From: an uncultured Flavobacteriaceae bacterium | GTDB lineage: Bacteria > Bacteroidota > Bacteroidia > Flavobacteriales > Flavobacteriaceae | DNA: 64,000 nt | Reading direction: 5' to 3' | Assembly: GCA_947500435.1 (NCBI GenBank) | Contig: CANMRV010000004.1 | Coordinates: forward strand, 248,001 to 312,000 | Shown here: positions 44,225-56,146 of the stretch, one piece after another | Layout: each line of letters opens with the position of its first letter | How positions within the stretch are numbered: position 1 is the first letter of the stretch | Made by a program: the position numbers and the translations under genes | Notes under the pieces: model-generated | Told to the model about the DNA's origin: nothing | Databases searched by the model: none | What the model saw: only the letters and a program-made list of their open reading frames with translations

Positions 44225-45709
44225 CTATACATCCTCAAGCTTTAAAACAGCAGTAGAATACTCCCGTATTTTTCTACACAACTCCCCATCTTCAATCAGT
44301 GACCTTCCATAACAGGGAATCATCTCGGTTAATTTGGTTTGCCATTCCTGGGATTTGATTTCCTCAGGAAAACATTTCTGCAATAGATTCAGCATTATAG
44401 AAACGGCTGTTGAAGCGCCAGGAGAAGCTCCTAATAAAGCGGCTAGTGTATTGTCGCTGCTGGAGACAATCTCGGTTCCGAATTGGAGCTTGCCACCTTC
44501 TTCTTTGTCTTTTTTAATGATTTGTACCCGTTGTCCGGCAGTAATTAATTCCCAATCCTCAAACTTTGCTTCCGGATAATATTTTACCAAAGCTTCAAAT
44601 TTTTCTTCTGGAGATTGCATTACCTGTTCAATTAAATATTTAGTGAGCGAAATATTATTGATTCCCGCAGAAATCATAGGATAGATATTATGAGCATCCA
44701 ATGACAAGGGGAGGTCTAGGTACGAACCGTTTTTTAGGAATTTCGTTGAGAAGCCTGCATAAGGTCCGAACAACAAAGAACGCTTCCCATTCAACATACG
44801 CGTATCTAAATGCGGAACAGACATTGGTGGAGAACCTTCTTCTGCTTTGCCATATACTTTTGCCTCATGCCGCAAAACAACATCTGGATTATTGCATTTA
44901 AGAAATTGGCCACTAACTGGAAAACCACCATAACCCTCTCCTTCCGGGATATCAGATTTTTCAAGAAGTTTCAGTGCCCCACCACCAGCTCCAATAAAAA
45001 CAAAATTACTCCGAACAGTTTTTTCTTCATTCGTATCGAGGTCGGTAAGTTCGATTTCCCAAGTCCCATCATCCCTTTTATCAATGTCTTCTACCTGATG
45101 CCCTAAATGGATTTCTACATCATCACAACTTTCTAAATACCCAATCATTTTTCGAGTAACTGAACCGAAGTTCACATCTGTGCCGATAGGCATTCGAGTG
45201 GCGGCGATTTTCTCATTTGTATTTCTTCCCTCCATCATTAGCGGTACCCATGACGCGATTTCACTAAAGTTTTCGGAATGCTTCATATCCATAAACATGG
45301 GGTAGGCGGTTAGGGCATCATATCGGTTTTTTAGAAAATTTTGATTGCCCTCGCCAAAAACAAAACTCATATGATCGATATCGTTGATAAAAGGTATGTT
45401 TGTTTCTACGAGCCCCTGCTTTACCAAATAGGCCCAAAACTGCTTTGAGATTTCAAATGACTCGCTAATACGCAAAGCTTTTGAAATATCAATATTTCCG
45501 TTTTCATCTTCTGGCGTATAATTCAGTTCGCAAAACGCAGAATGACCAGTGCCGGCATTGTTCCAAGCATCTGAACTTTCGGCAGCCACTTTATCAAGAC
45601 GTTCGTAAATCGTGATTTTAGCTTTGGGTACTAATTGCTTCAGTAATACCCCCAAGGTAGCACTCATGATTCCTGCCCCTATTAGGGTAAAGTCTTGTTT
45701 TCTGCTCAT
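44225..45709 (-). CDS. mqo: Malate:quinone oxidoreductase
   Basis: 494 residues. FAD-binding FTLIGAGIMSATLGVLLKQL, then ERLDKVAAESSDAWNNAGTG and HSAFCELNYTPE, all Mqo-specific. Later GQRVQIIKKD and LLGASPGASTAVSIML. Membrane-associated oxidation of malate to oxaloacetate with electron transfer to menaquinone. The window also encodes a soluble NAD-dependent malate dehydrogenase (55081). Convergent with DUF885, 2 bp apart. Confidence 0.96.
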   Translation of the reverse strand: MSRKQDFTLIGAGIMSATLGVLLKQLVPKAKITIYERLDKVAAESSDAWNNAGTGHSAFCELNYTPEDENGNIDISKALRISESFEISKQFWAYLVKQGLVETNIPFINDIDHMSFVFGEGNQNFLKNRYDALTAYPMFMDMKHSENFSEIASWVPLMMEGRNTNEKIAATRMPIGTDVNFGSVTRKMIGYLESCDDVEIHLGHQVEDIDKRDDGTWEIELTDLDTNEEKTVRSNFVFIGAGGGALKLLEKSDIPEGEGYGGFPVSGQFLKCNNPDVVLRHEAKVYGKAEEGSPPMSVPHLDTRMLNGKRSLLFGPYAGFSTKFLKNGSYLDLPLSLDAHNIYPMISAGINNISLTKYLIEQVMQSPEEKFEALVKYYPEAKFEDWELITAGQRVQIIKKDKEEGGKLQFGTEIVSSSDNTLAALLGASPGASTAVSIMLNLLQKCFPEEIKSQEWQTKLTEMIPCYGRSLIEDGELCRKIREYSTAVLKLEDV

Positions 45710-45727
45710 CTAATGAATTTTATTTAA

Positions 45728-45735
45728 CAAATCTA
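45728..45735 (-). promoter_or_regulatory. -7 box of mqo promoter
   Basis: Minus-strand TAGATTTG (45735-45728) fits TAnnTTTG, 18 bp upstream of the mqo ATG. No clear -33 element. Confidence 0.45.
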
Positions 45736-45928
45736 GCAAACCTTTCCTTAGGGATTTCTTGAGCTTTGAAATGAAAGTTCTAAAACTTGGCATTGATTTT
45801 GTAACAAGGTGATACAGATGGTACAGGGCCAACTTTAAAAGCTAAACCTGAAAGTTGCGCCTGGCACCATCAAATAAAATAATTCTTTACATTTACAACG
45901 AGATAGACTAATACCTAAAAAAACAAAC

Positions 45929-46348
45929 ATGAAAGATTCTACAAAAAAAATAGCTGGTTTTTTACTAATGGCTTTTGCATTGATATTCGCGCCTCAAGAA
46001 ATAATAGCAAGTTCAGAAGGTAATGATGCAGCCGTAATCATTAAAGATGATTTAGTAGGAGGTTGGGAATATACAGTTGAAGGAGCTCCTGCGGGTTATG
46101 AGAAGGGCTTTATGATGATTGTTAAACAAGGCGATGTATATAAAACGCAAATTCAACTTTCAGGAGGAGCGGTTAACGGCGAAAACGTTGTGGTAAAAGG
46201 AAACAAGATTACTTTCACTGTAAACGTTGAAGGCGAGACCGTATCGGTGGCTTTGGAAGCAAAGGGCAGTAAATTATCAGGTACAAGTACATCACCGAGT
46301 AATGGAACAATGAAAATTACGGGAGTAAAAAGTATATCTCCGCAATAA
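45929..46348 (+). CDS. Small secreted hypothetical protein
   Basis: 139 residues with a signal peptide (IAGFLLMAFALIFAPQEIIA). The mature part looks like a lipocalin-type beta barrel (VGGWEYTVEGAPAGYEKGFM, YKTQIQLSGG, TFTVNVEGETVSVALEAKG, LSGTSTSPSNGTMKITG). No family name recalled. Stand-alone gene, divergent from mqo across 219 bp. Confidence 0.65.
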   Translation: MKDSTKKIAGFLLMAFALIFAPQEIIASSEGNDAAVIIKDDLVGGWEYTVEGAPAGYEKGFMMIVKQGDVYKTQIQLSGGAVNGENVVVKGNKITFTVNVEGETVSVALEAKGSKLSGTSTSPSNGTMKITGVKSISPQ

Positions 46349-46511
46349 TAAATAGGAAGTACTACTCGGTAGTAGTAGTCAAAATTTAAAATGTCATTTA
46401 GGCTACTTTGGTAGTATAAATGGCATTTTTCTTTTTAAGAAAAGGCGTTTGATTTCAGAGGTTTGTTTCCATAATTATTTCCTTATTTTTGGTCGACCAA
46501 TACCCGCCAAA

Positions 46512-48143
46512 ATGAAAAATTTAGTAGCATTACTCACAGTATTTCTTCTAACGAGCTGTGAGTATTTCAAAGAAGAGGTAGATATGGTGGTTGTCAACGC
46601 CAATGTCTATACTGTGGATGATAGTTTCTCAAAAGCTGAAGCGTTTGCCGTGCACAATGGAAAATTTGTTGCAGTAGGAACATCCGAAGAAATACGAAAA
46701 ACTTATACCGCAAATCAAATTGTTGATGCAGATGGCAGAACTATCACTCCGGGTTTAATTGATGCTCACTGTCATTTTTACAGATTGGGATTGAATCAAC
46801 AAGTAGTTGACCTCGTGGGAACAAAAAGTTTCGAAGAGGTATTGCAACGTGTACAGCAGTTTCAAAGAGAAAGCCCCAAAGAATTTATTATTGGTAGTGG
46901 CTGGGATCAGAACGATTGGGAAGTAAAAGAATTTCCAACTAAAAAAGAACTGGACGCACTTTATCCAGATATCCCAGTGGCATTAGAAAGGGTGGATGGT
47001 CACGCCTATTTAGCAAATCAAGCTGCTTTAGACAAAGCAGGAATCAAATGGGATACCAAGGTTGAGGGTGGAGAAATCGTAAAAAAATGGACTGATGGTT
47101 ATTCGGGTATAACGGGGGTGCTTATCGATAACCCAATGCGACTTATTGATGCAGTGATACCAGAACCTTCCTTAAAAGCACAAGTACAGGCATTGAAAGA
47201 TGCGGAACGAATCTGTATGAATTACGGACTGACCACGGTTAATGATGCCGGGCTCAATCGTTCTACTATTGAACTTATTGATAGTTTACAACAGCGAGGA
47301 GAACTTTCCATTCGAGTTTATGCTATGGTTAGTAATACTCCTGAGAACTTAGAACATTATCTGTATCAAGGTCTAGTTAAGACCGAAAAATTAAATGTTC
47401 GCTCGGTTAAAGTCTATGGTGATGGAGCCTTAGGTTCCAGGGGAGCAGTTTTAAAGAAACCATACACTGATAAGTGGGGGCATTATGGTGCGATGGTAAC
47501 TCCAATAGAGGAAATAGAAGATCTAGCACGTCGAATTGCAATTTCAGAGTATCAGATGAATACACATGCTATTGGAGATTCAGCAAATGCGGTTGTATTA
47601 CGGACTTATGAAAAGGTTTTAGAAGGAAAAGAGAATAGACGTTGGAAAGTAGAACACGCTCAAGTAGTAGATTCTATGGATTTTGATTATTTCAAAAACG
47701 GAGTTATTCCATCAATTCAACCCACGCATGCGACTAGTGATATGTACTGGGCAGAGGAACGCATTGGTGAAGAGCGGGTAAAAGGCGCCTATGCCTATAA
47801 GAAATTGTTGAATAAAGCAGGTAAAGTAGCCTTAGGTACCGATTTTCCAGTTGAGCAGGTGAGTCCGTTTTTGACATTTTATGCAGCGGTTACTCGGAAA
47901 GATTTAGATGCTTATCCCAAAGAAGGCTTTCAAAAACAAGATGCACTGACTCGCGAGGAGGCTTTGCGTGGAATGACCATTTGGGCGGCCTACTCTAATT
48001 TCGAAGAAAACGAAAAAGGGAGTATTGAAGCTGGCAAGTTTGCCGATTTTACAATTTACAATAAAGATATAATGACTGTGCCAGTGAAAGAAATTCCTAC
48101 AGTAATGGCTGAACAGACCTATATCGACGGTGAAGTCCGATGA
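46512..48143 (+). CDS. Amidohydrolase lipoprotein (YtcJ-like)
   Basis: 543 residues from the ATG at 46512, chosen because it opens a lipoprotein signal (VFLLTSCEYF, Cys at 16). Amidohydrolase motifs: GLIDAHCHFYRLG, then NTHAIGDSAN, WKVEHAQVVD and LGTDFPVEQVSPF. YtcJ-like enzymes hydrolyse amide bonds with two metal ions. Substrate unknown, location is periplasmic or outer membrane. Confidence 0.85.
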   Translation: MKNLVALLTVFLLTSCEYFKEEVDMVVVNANVYTVDDSFSKAEAFAVHNGKFVAVGTSEEIRKTYTANQIVDADGRTITPGLIDAHCHFYRLGLNQQVVDLVGTKSFEEVLQRVQQFQRESPKEFIIGSGWDQNDWEVKEFPTKKELDALYPDIPVALERVDGHAYLANQAALDKAGIKWDTKVEGGEIVKKWTDGYSGITGVLIDNPMRLIDAVIPEPSLKAQVQALKDAERICMNYGLTTVNDAGLNRSTIELIDSLQQRGELSIRVYAMVSNTPENLEHYLYQGLVKTEKLNVRSVKVYGDGALGSRGAVLKKPYTDKWGHYGAMVTPIEEIEDLARRIAISEYQMNTHAIGDSANAVVLRTYEKVLEGKENRRWKVEHAQVVDSMDFDYFKNGVIPSIQPTHATSDMYWAEERIGEERVKGAYAYKKLLNKAGKVALGTDFPVEQVSPFLTFYAAVTRKDLDAYPKEGFQKQDALTREEALRGMTIWAAYSNFEENEKGSIEAGKFADFTIYNKDIMTVPVKEIPTVMAEQTYIDGEVR

Positions 48144-48282
48144 ATTACTAGACTTGTTAAATTCATCAAAAAAGTAGGCTTTTACCTACATAAATTGTTG
48201 TTTTCACAACATTATTTCATGTCATACTCTTATTTTCTTCTTCTTTGTGGCCGTAGAATTCAATCTAATAAACCCAAAAGAG

Positions 48283-48675
48283 ATGAAAACAACCAAAAAT
48301 GATGTCGTTAAAGATTTAAAGCTGCTTATTGATATCAGCTGTGTGGAAGGTGAAGACATTACGATGTTCGAGCTATTCCATAAAGTGCTAATCCGTATAT
48401 CCTATAAGGCTGCGGATATTTCAATCGATTATGAAAGAAAGCGTGTTTACATGAACGTAATTGCAGAGGATAAATACTACGATTTAGAAACTTTAAATCA
48501 TCCTTTTGCACCTATGATGTCCGTAAATCTAGTATATGAAGACTTGAATACATTTTTAAAATCATGTATTATCGAAGATGTGGATAGTTTGAATTATTAC
48601 TACCCCACCTTAATTTCCCATTTTTTCAAGAGAACTGCGGGAGAAGAAGATCTTGAATCACTGCAAATAGCATAG
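48283..48675 (+). CDS. Hypothetical cytoplasmic protein
   Basis: 130 residues from the ATG at 48283; a longer frame is unsupported. Mixed alpha/beta (VVKDLKLLIDISCVEGEDIT, MFELFHKVLIRISYKAADIS, YYPTLISHFFKRT). No signal peptide, no domain recognised. Ends at a bidirectional terminator. Confidence 0.55.
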   Translation: MKTTKNDVVKDLKLLIDISCVEGEDITMFELFHKVLIRISYKAADISIDYERKRVYMNVIAEDKYYDLETLNHPFAPMMSVNLVYEDLNTFLKSCIIEDVDSLNYYYPTLISHFFKRTAGEEDLESLQIA

Positions 48676-48699
48676 TTACTCTCAATACTTTAAAAAAGG

Positions 48700-48730
48700 A
48701 AAAGCCGAAATCAATTTGATTTCGGCTTTT
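48700..48730. terminator. Bidirectional terminator
   Basis: aaaagccgaaatca (48700-48713) pairs with tgatttcggctttt (48717-48730), a 14-bp perfect stem with a 3-nt loop, serving the plus-strand hypothetical gene and the minus-strand DUF2911 gene. Confidence 0.9.
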
Positions 48731-48752
48731 CTGATTTGTAACTAAAAAAATA

Positions 48753-49295
48753 TTACATCATAATCGGTACAGCAACACGAACTTTGTCCCAGCCCATTAC
48801 CATATGAACTCCGCCATCAACTTCTTTGAAAGCAATAGAAAATGCTTCCAATGACTTATCGCCCGTACTAGCGCCAGCAGTAACACGAGCGACGTCTGAA
48901 GCTTCATCTTTGTAGAAATATGAACCCCATTGGTTCAAGTTACTGTGCAAGATGACAGTCCATTCGCTCTCGCCAGGTATAGTCAACAATGCATAAGTGC
49001 CAGCTTTAACATCTTTTCCACCAAACTTAACATCTTTATAAAATGTAATTTCAGGAGCTTCATTAGCGCCAGTTCTCCAAACTTCTCCCGCAGGAGCTAA
49101 TTCAGATAATGCACGACCTTTTAATTGAGGCCTACCATAAGTAATACGTACTACTTTGTCAGAAACTTTATAATCTGAAGGATAAGAAGCGTTGTCTAAA
49201 GGACTTTTGTCCATTCCGCTAAAATCTTGCGCTACGGCTTGGGTCGAAAAGACCATAGCTAATGCCATAAAGGCAATGGTAAAAACTTTTTTCAT
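48753..49295 (-). CDS. DUF2911 secreted protein
   Basis: 180 residues with signal peptide (ALAMVFSTQAVAQ). DUF2911 features: VVRITYGRPQLKGRAL, GEVWRTGANEAPEITFYKDV, AGTYALLTIPGESEWTVILH, NQWGSYFYKDEAS. Function unknown; periplasmic beta protein common in Bacteroidota. Confidence 0.88.
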   Translation of the reverse strand: MKKVFTIAFMALAMVFSTQAVAQDFSGMDKSPLDNASYPSDYKVSDKVVRITYGRPQLKGRALSELAPAGEVWRTGANEAPEITFYKDVKFGGKDVKAGTYALLTIPGESEWTVILHSNLNQWGSYFYKDEASDVARVTAGASTGDKSLEAFSIAFKEVDGGVHMVMGWDKVRVAVPIMM

Positions 49296-49540
49296 AATAG
49301 TGTTTAATTTATTTAAGCGTTAAAATTACTGAGTAATCCAATCATACTCTCCTAAAAAGTCGTTAAAATCATCGGTTCTTACAGAATACCGGTTTCTTTT
49401 TGATTTAGCTATTAAAATCAACTGATTTACGTGAATTAGCATTAATATAGTAATAATATGTAATTGATTACCTCCTATATGTTTGATAATTGAAAGTATA
49501 AATCGATATTTGTATGATAATTAAAATAAATTGAATTGTT

Positions 49541-51205
49541 ATGTGTGGAATTGTATGTGCATTTGATGTTAAGGAGAGCACAGAAGTATTACGCCCTCAG
49601 TTGCTGGAGATGTCTAAGAAAGTGAGGCATCGTGGACCGGATTGGAGTGGTATTTATGCGGATGAAAAAGCCATTTTAGCTCATGAAAGATTGGCAATTG
49701 TTGACCCAGCTTCTGGTAAGCAACCTTTGTTGAGTCCGGATGGGAAGTTGATCTTAGCTGCAAACGGCGAAATCTATAATCATAGAGAATTAAGAAAGCA
49801 GTTTGAAGGGACTTATGATTTTCAAACAGAGTCTGATTGCGAGATAATCTTGGCCTTATATCAAGCGAAAGGCCCTTCATTTATAGATGAGATGAATGGC
49901 ATTTTCGGATTCGCGATTTATGACGCAGAGAAGGATGAATATTTTATAGCTCGTGATCATATGGGAATTATTCCTTTGTATATGGGATGGGACCAAAACG
50001 GAACCTTCTATGTAGCTTCTGAATTGAAGGCTTTGGAAGGAACTTGTGCAAAGATTGAGTTGTTCCCTCCTGGACATTATATGCATAGTTCCGATGGCGA
50101 ATTAAAACAGTGGTATTCTCGTGATTGGATGGAGTATGATGCCGTAAAGGAAAACGAAACAAGCATTCAAGAAATCAGGGAAGCTTTAGAAGCTGCTGTG
50201 CATCGCCAATTAATGTCTGATGTGCCTTACGGAGTTTTACTTTCTGGAGGGTTGGATTCATCAGTAACTTCTGCGATAGCTAAAAAATATGCACAAAAGC
50301 GAATAGAATCAGGGGACACAGCGGATGCTTGGTACCCACAATTGCATTCTTTTTCTGTAGGATTGGATGGTTCCCCAGATTTGGCTGCTGCACAAAAAGT
50401 AGCTGACCATATTGGTACCGTTCACCATGAAATTAAATTTACGATTCAGGAAGGTTTAGACGCTATCAAAGATGTAGTGTATAATCTGGAAACCTATGAT
50501 ATCACTACGATAAGAGCTTCCACGCCCATGTATTTGATGGCAAGGGTTATCAAGTCCATGGGAATCAAGATGGTACTTTCAGGAGAAGGAGCAGACGAAT
50601 TGTTCGGAGGGTATTTATATTTCCATAAGGCTCCGAATGATAAGGAATTCCATGAGGAAACGGTTCGTAAGTTGAGCAAGTTACACATGTATGATTGTTT
50701 ACGTGCGAACAAGTCTTTGGCTGCGTGGGGAATCGAAGGGCGTGTACCTTTCTTAGATAAAGAATTTATGGATGTTGCCATGCGTATCAATCCGAAAGAT
50801 AAAATGATTAACGGAGAGCGCATGGAGAAATGGGTAGTTCGTAAAGCTTTTGAAGATATGCTTCCTGAAAGTGTTGCATGGCGTCAAAAGGAACAGTTCT
50901 CAGATGGCGTTGGTTATAGCTGGATTGACACCCTAAAAGAAGTTGTAGATGCTGAAGTAAGCGATGAGCAATTGAAGAGTGCGAATTACAGATTCCCTAT
51001 TCAGACTCCAACCTCAAAAGAGGAATATTATTATCGTTCAATTTTTGAAGGACATTTTCCATCTGATGCAGCTGCATTATGTGTGCCCCAAGAAGCTTCA
51101 GTCGCCTGTAGCACTCAAATCGCACTAGAGTGGGATGAAGCCTTCAAAAACATGAATGACCCTTCAGGAAGGGCTGTGGCGAATGTTCATGAAGAAGCGT
51201 ATTAA
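49541..51205 (+). CDS. asnB: Asparagine synthase B (glutamine-hydrolysing)
   Basis: 554 residues. Begins MCGIVCAFDV; Cys2 is the amidotransferase nucleophile. HRGPDWSGIY and NGEIYNHRELR bind glutamine. ATP-PPi loop VLLSGGLDSSVTSA near residue 235, then LSGEGADELFGGYLYF. Makes asparagine from aspartate, glutamine and ATP. Followed by a terminator; isolated gene. Confidence 0.96.
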   Translation: MCGIVCAFDVKESTEVLRPQLLEMSKKVRHRGPDWSGIYADEKAILAHERLAIVDPASGKQPLLSPDGKLILAANGEIYNHRELRKQFEGTYDFQTESDCEIILALYQAKGPSFIDEMNGIFGFAIYDAEKDEYFIARDHMGIIPLYMGWDQNGTFYVASELKALEGTCAKIELFPPGHYMHSSDGELKQWYSRDWMEYDAVKENETSIQEIREALEAAVHRQLMSDVPYGVLLSGGLDSSVTSAIAKKYAQKRIESGDTADAWYPQLHSFSVGLDGSPDLAAAQKVADHIGTVHHEIKFTIQEGLDAIKDVVYNLETYDITTIRASTPMYLMARVIKSMGIKMVLSGEGADELFGGYLYFHKAPNDKEFHEETVRKLSKLHMYDCLRANKSLAAWGIEGRVPFLDKEFMDVAMRINPKDKMINGERMEKWVVRKAFEDMLPESVAWRQKEQFSDGVGYSWIDTLKEVVDAEVSDEQLKSANYRFPIQTPTSKEEYYYRSIFEGHFPSDAAALCVPQEASVACSTQIALEWDEAFKNMNDPSGRAVANVHEEAY

Positions 51206-51308
51206 ACTATATTGGTAAGGTGATTGGAAAGTCACTTTCGAGTACGATAATAGATGCTGTTTCATTACCTGTCTAGACGGGTTCAGTTTTTATTTTAATT
51301 AGTCAATT

Positions 51309-51337
51309 GACCCCGCCATAAGGTGGGGTCTTTTGTC
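51309..51337 (+). terminator. Terminator of asnB
   Basis: gaccccgcc (51309-51317) pairs with ggtggggtc (51322-51330) with one G-T pair, followed by TTTTGTC. Confidence 0.85.
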
Positions 51338-51473
51338 TTAGGATTATTGTTTCATTTCTTCTTCTATAAAGTTCTTTTTTCACCTGTTTTTGGTTGTCAT
51401 TTTGTCCACAATAATTGTTAATAACTTCGTTCTTTGAAAATCAGCAAAACACTATATTTCATAGGGTATTCCG

Positions 51474-51481
51474 TATATTTG
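51474..51481 (+). promoter_or_regulatory. -7 box of gyrB promoter
   Basis: TATATTTG is an exact TAnnTTTG element 41 bp upstream of the gyrB ATG. A -33 element at proper spacing was not clear. Confidence 0.55.
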
Positions 51482-51504
51482 TAAGATTGCAAAATTTGAA
51501 TTAA

Positions 51505-53526
<2,022 letters not shown>

Positions 53527-53552
53527 AAAATAGCACTTTCACAACAAAAATT

Positions 53553-53577
53553 CGTCCGCCAATTGGCGGACGTTTTT
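53553..53577 (+). terminator. Terminator of gyrB
   Basis: cgtccgcc (53553-53560) pairs with ggcggacg (53565-53572) around AATT, followed by TTTTT. Confidence 0.9.
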
Positions 53578-53618
53578 ATTTGCAGGAATTATTAATATTA
53601 ATTCCTAAATCAAATTTT

Positions 53619-54377
53619 ATGAAAATTAAGTTTTTTACCATGTTGTTCTTCTCAGCTGTGATTTGTTTCGCACAAGAAGATTTGAAAGAACGCGAAAAAC
53701 AAGCTGCTTTTGACCCGGCTTATAGCTCGTACTCAAGAAAAAAACCTGCTTATGTTACACTGAAGAGTGGCGAGAAAGTTGAAGCGGACATTAAAGATGT
53801 AGACCGTAAAAAAGGTCAGATTAATGAAATTAAATTTATTAAACCTGATGGCAGTAAACTTCGTGTAACGGCTGCAGAAATTGTAGACTTATATATGGCT
53901 CCTTCTGGTATGGAGAAGATGCAGCAGCAAAGCAATTTCATGAACGATGCTACGAAGTGGGGTAAGAGTGATGCTTCAAAATATATGAGCAAAGGGTATA
54001 CGATGTATACCAATCAAATGGTTTCTTTAAAGAATAAGAAGAAAGAAGCAGAATATTTGATGCAGGTTATCAATCCTAAATACAGCCAGTTTATTCAAGT
54101 GTACTCTGATCCCTGGGCAAAGGAAACTTCTAGTATTGGTTTCGGTGGACTGAAATTAGCAGGTGGTATTGCTAAATCATACTACATCAAAAAAGGAGAT
54201 GAGAAAGTTCTTTGGTTGACTAAAAAGGATTTTGACGAGCATTTTGCATCTTTATTTATGGACAATGATAAGTTTAAAGCAAAGTATGCTGACCATAAAT
54301 TTAAGTGGAGCTTGTTAGGTGTTTATATCTTAGATTACACTGAGTTCCTAGCAGAAGACGGAAAGCTTTCTAAATAA
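53619..54377 (+). CDS. Secreted hypothetical protein
   Basis: 252 residues from the ATG at 53619, selected because it precedes a signal peptide (FTMLFFSAVICFAQ); the longer frame adds a non-signal stretch across the gyrB terminator. Contains VTLKSGEKVEADIKDVDRKK and KFIKPDGSKLRVTAAEIVDL near the start. No known family. Alone between terminators. Confidence 0.6.
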   Translation: MKIKFFTMLFFSAVICFAQEDLKEREKQAAFDPAYSSYSRKKPAYVTLKSGEKVEADIKDVDRKKGQINEIKFIKPDGSKLRVTAAEIVDLYMAPSGMEKMQQQSNFMNDATKWGKSDASKYMSKGYTMYTNQMVSLKNKKKEAEYLMQVINPKYSQFIQVYSDPWAKETSSIGFGGLKLAGGIAKSYYIKKGDEKVLWLTKKDFDEHFASLFMDNDKFKAKYADHKFKWSLLGVYILDYTEFLAEDGKLSK

Positions 54378-54400
54378 GAGCCTTGTTTGTCTTTATCAAT

Positions 54401-54435
54401 AAAAAAACCCTGCTCGATATCAAGCAGGGTTTTTT
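54401..54435. terminator. Bidirectional terminator
   Basis: aaaaaaaccctgct pairs with agcagggttttt around a palindromic GATATC loop; A-rich left and T-rich right, serving two convergent genes. Confidence 0.85.
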
Positions 54436-54455
54436 AGTAGGTTAAGTTGTGTGTT

Positions 54456-54833
54456 TTATTCACGTATGGCTAAAGTTTTACCATCAGTGGCTTTGAGTAT
54501 CTCTCCATCTTCTGATTTAATCATGGTAACCACATCGTTTAGTTTGTTTTCGATCCCTGGATAGGAAATTGTATAAACACCATCTTCTTTCTCCCATTTG
54601 AAATCTGTCAGTACATCTAACTGCCCATTATTGTAATTATGAAATCTTCCCAGGTAGGCATCATTGAATATCCATTCTTGTCTATTTGTGTTTTTTTGAG
54701 TTTGGCCAGTAGTTTTTACTTCAACTTTTGACCAAATGCCAATTACAGGGTCATTGTTTTCGGGAATTCTCGAACAATTGCTGGCGAGAATAATTCCAAT
54801 AATTGCTAAAAATGAAAATAACTTTTTCATCAC
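54456..54833 (-). CDS. Putative small lipoprotein
   Basis: 125 residues with a lipoprotein-like signal (FLAIIGIILASNCSR). The residue before Cys is Asn, which is atypical for a lipobox. The mature part carries WIFNDAYLGRFHNYNNG and DFKWEKEDGVYTISYPGIEN, resembling lipocalin-like stress proteins. Family not identified. Confidence 0.6.
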   Translation of the reverse strand: MMKKLFSFLAIIGIILASNCSRIPENNDPVIGIWSKVEVKTTGQTQKNTNRQEWIFNDAYLGRFHNYNNGQLDVLTDFKWEKEDGVYTISYPGIENKLNDVVTMIKSEDGEILKATDGKTLAIRE

Positions 54834-55037
54834 GTAGGTTTGATTCGGGGTTTTTGTGTGTGTAGAACGTAACGATTCGATTCGGTATTGCTAAAATTCG
54901 ATGTATGGTAACATATTACGTTTTTCTTCGTTGAAGTGTAATTTTTTTTAACAACAGAGGCATTTCATCGATGTTTTAAAACACTATAATACCGACATTT
55001 AAGTGCATTTCGTCGAGAGTTTTCCTTTCGGAATTTG

Positions 55038-55045
55038 TATTTTTG
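55038..55045 (+). promoter_or_regulatory. -7 box of mdh promoter
   Basis: TATTTTTG matches TAnnTTTG, 35 bp before the mdh start. No good -33 TTG at 17-23 bp. Confidence 0.5.
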
Positions 55046-55080
55046 CCAGACTTAAAACAAATTCTTAAAAATTATAACAT

Positions 55081-56007
55081 ATGAAAGTTACCGTAGTAGG
55101 AGCAGGAGCTGTGGGTGCAAGTTGCGCAGAATACATAGCCATTAAAGATTTTGCATCAGAAGTAGTTTTGGTAGATATCAAAGAAGGATATGCTGAGGGA
55201 AAAGCGATGGATTTAATGCAAACCGCTTCATTAAACGGATTTGACACAAAAATTACCGGTACTACAGGCGATTATTCTAAAACTGCCGGAAGCGATATTG
55301 CGGTAATTACTTCAGGTATTCCTAGAAAACCAGGAATGACTAGAGAAGAGTTGATTGGTATCAATGCAGGAATTGTTAAAACAGTTTCATCAAATCTAAT
55401 TGAGCATTCTCCCAACGTAATATTGATTGTAGTTAGTAATCCTATGGATACCATGACTTATTTGGTTCATAAAACTACAAGTCTCCCAAAGAATAGAATT
55501 ATTGGTATGGGTGGTGCATTGGATAGTGCACGTTTCAAATATCGTTTGGCAGAAGCCATGGAAGCACCAATTTCAGATATTGACGGAATGGTAATTGGAG
55601 GACATAGCGATAAGGGAATGGTGCCACTTACATCTCATGCTACGAGAAACAGTATTCGTGTATCGGAATTTTTATCGGATGAGCGTTTAGAACAAGTTGC
55701 TGCGGATACGAAAGTTGGTGGGGCAACATTAACCGGTTTACTAGGAACAAGTGCTTGGTACGCTCCTGGCGCTGCAGTTTCAGCACTAGTTCAGGCCATC
55801 GCTTGCGACCAAAAGAAGATGTTTCCATGTTCTACGTATTTAGAGGGTGAATATGGTTTAAACGATATCTGTATCGGAGTGCCTGTGTTGTTAGGGAAAA
55901 ACGGAATCGAAAAAATTGTTGATGTTCCTTTAAGTGATGCTGAGAAAGCCAAAATGCAAGAAAGTGCAGAAGGTGTGACTAAAACTAACGGTCTTTTAGA
56001 ATTATAA
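55081..56007 (+). CDS. mdh: Malate dehydrogenase
   Basis: 308 residues. Rossmann GAGAVGASCAEYIA, then SGIPRKPGMTREEL, VVSNPMDTMTYLV, GGALDSARFKYRLAEA and catalytic VIGGHSDKGMVPL. LDH-like malate dehydrogenase of the tricarboxylic acid cycle, NAD dependent. The window also codes for Mqo, so malate can be oxidised in two ways. Confidence 0.96.
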   Translation: MKVTVVGAGAVGASCAEYIAIKDFASEVVLVDIKEGYAEGKAMDLMQTASLNGFDTKITGTTGDYSKTAGSDIAVITSGIPRKPGMTREELIGINAGIVKTVSSNLIEHSPNVILIVVSNPMDTMTYLVHKTTSLPKNRIIGMGGALDSARFKYRLAEAMEAPISDIDGMVIGGHSDKGMVPLTSHATRNSIRVSEFLSDERLEQVAADTKVGGATLTGLLGTSAWYAPGAAVSALVQAIACDQKKMFPCSTYLEGEYGLNDICIGVPVLLGKNGIEKIVDVPLSDAEKAKMQESAEGVTKTNGLLEL

Positions 56008-56134
56008 GCTATATACGCCTTATGCAGTTAAAGAGTGCCTTTGTAGCTTGACTATGAAGGTTTTCTTTTTTTAACGATACGGTTCAGAAATATATATTGT
56101 AAGAAAATATACTACCAAGTACTATCTTTATTTT

Positions 56135-56142
56135 TATATTTG
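56135..56142 (+). promoter_or_regulatory. -7 box 5 bp before the start of the SecD-like gene
   Basis: TATATTTG fits TAnnTTTG exactly, and the ATG follows at 56147, so the predicted transcription start falls on or next to the start codon. The mRNA would be leaderless or have a very short leader. A -33 element was not clear. Confidence 0.45.
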
Positions 56143-56146
56143 CCGC

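Noticed and set aside
46449..46511. Longer start for the amidohydrolase
   Set aside because: The lipoprotein signal begins at 46512; the extension would bury it.
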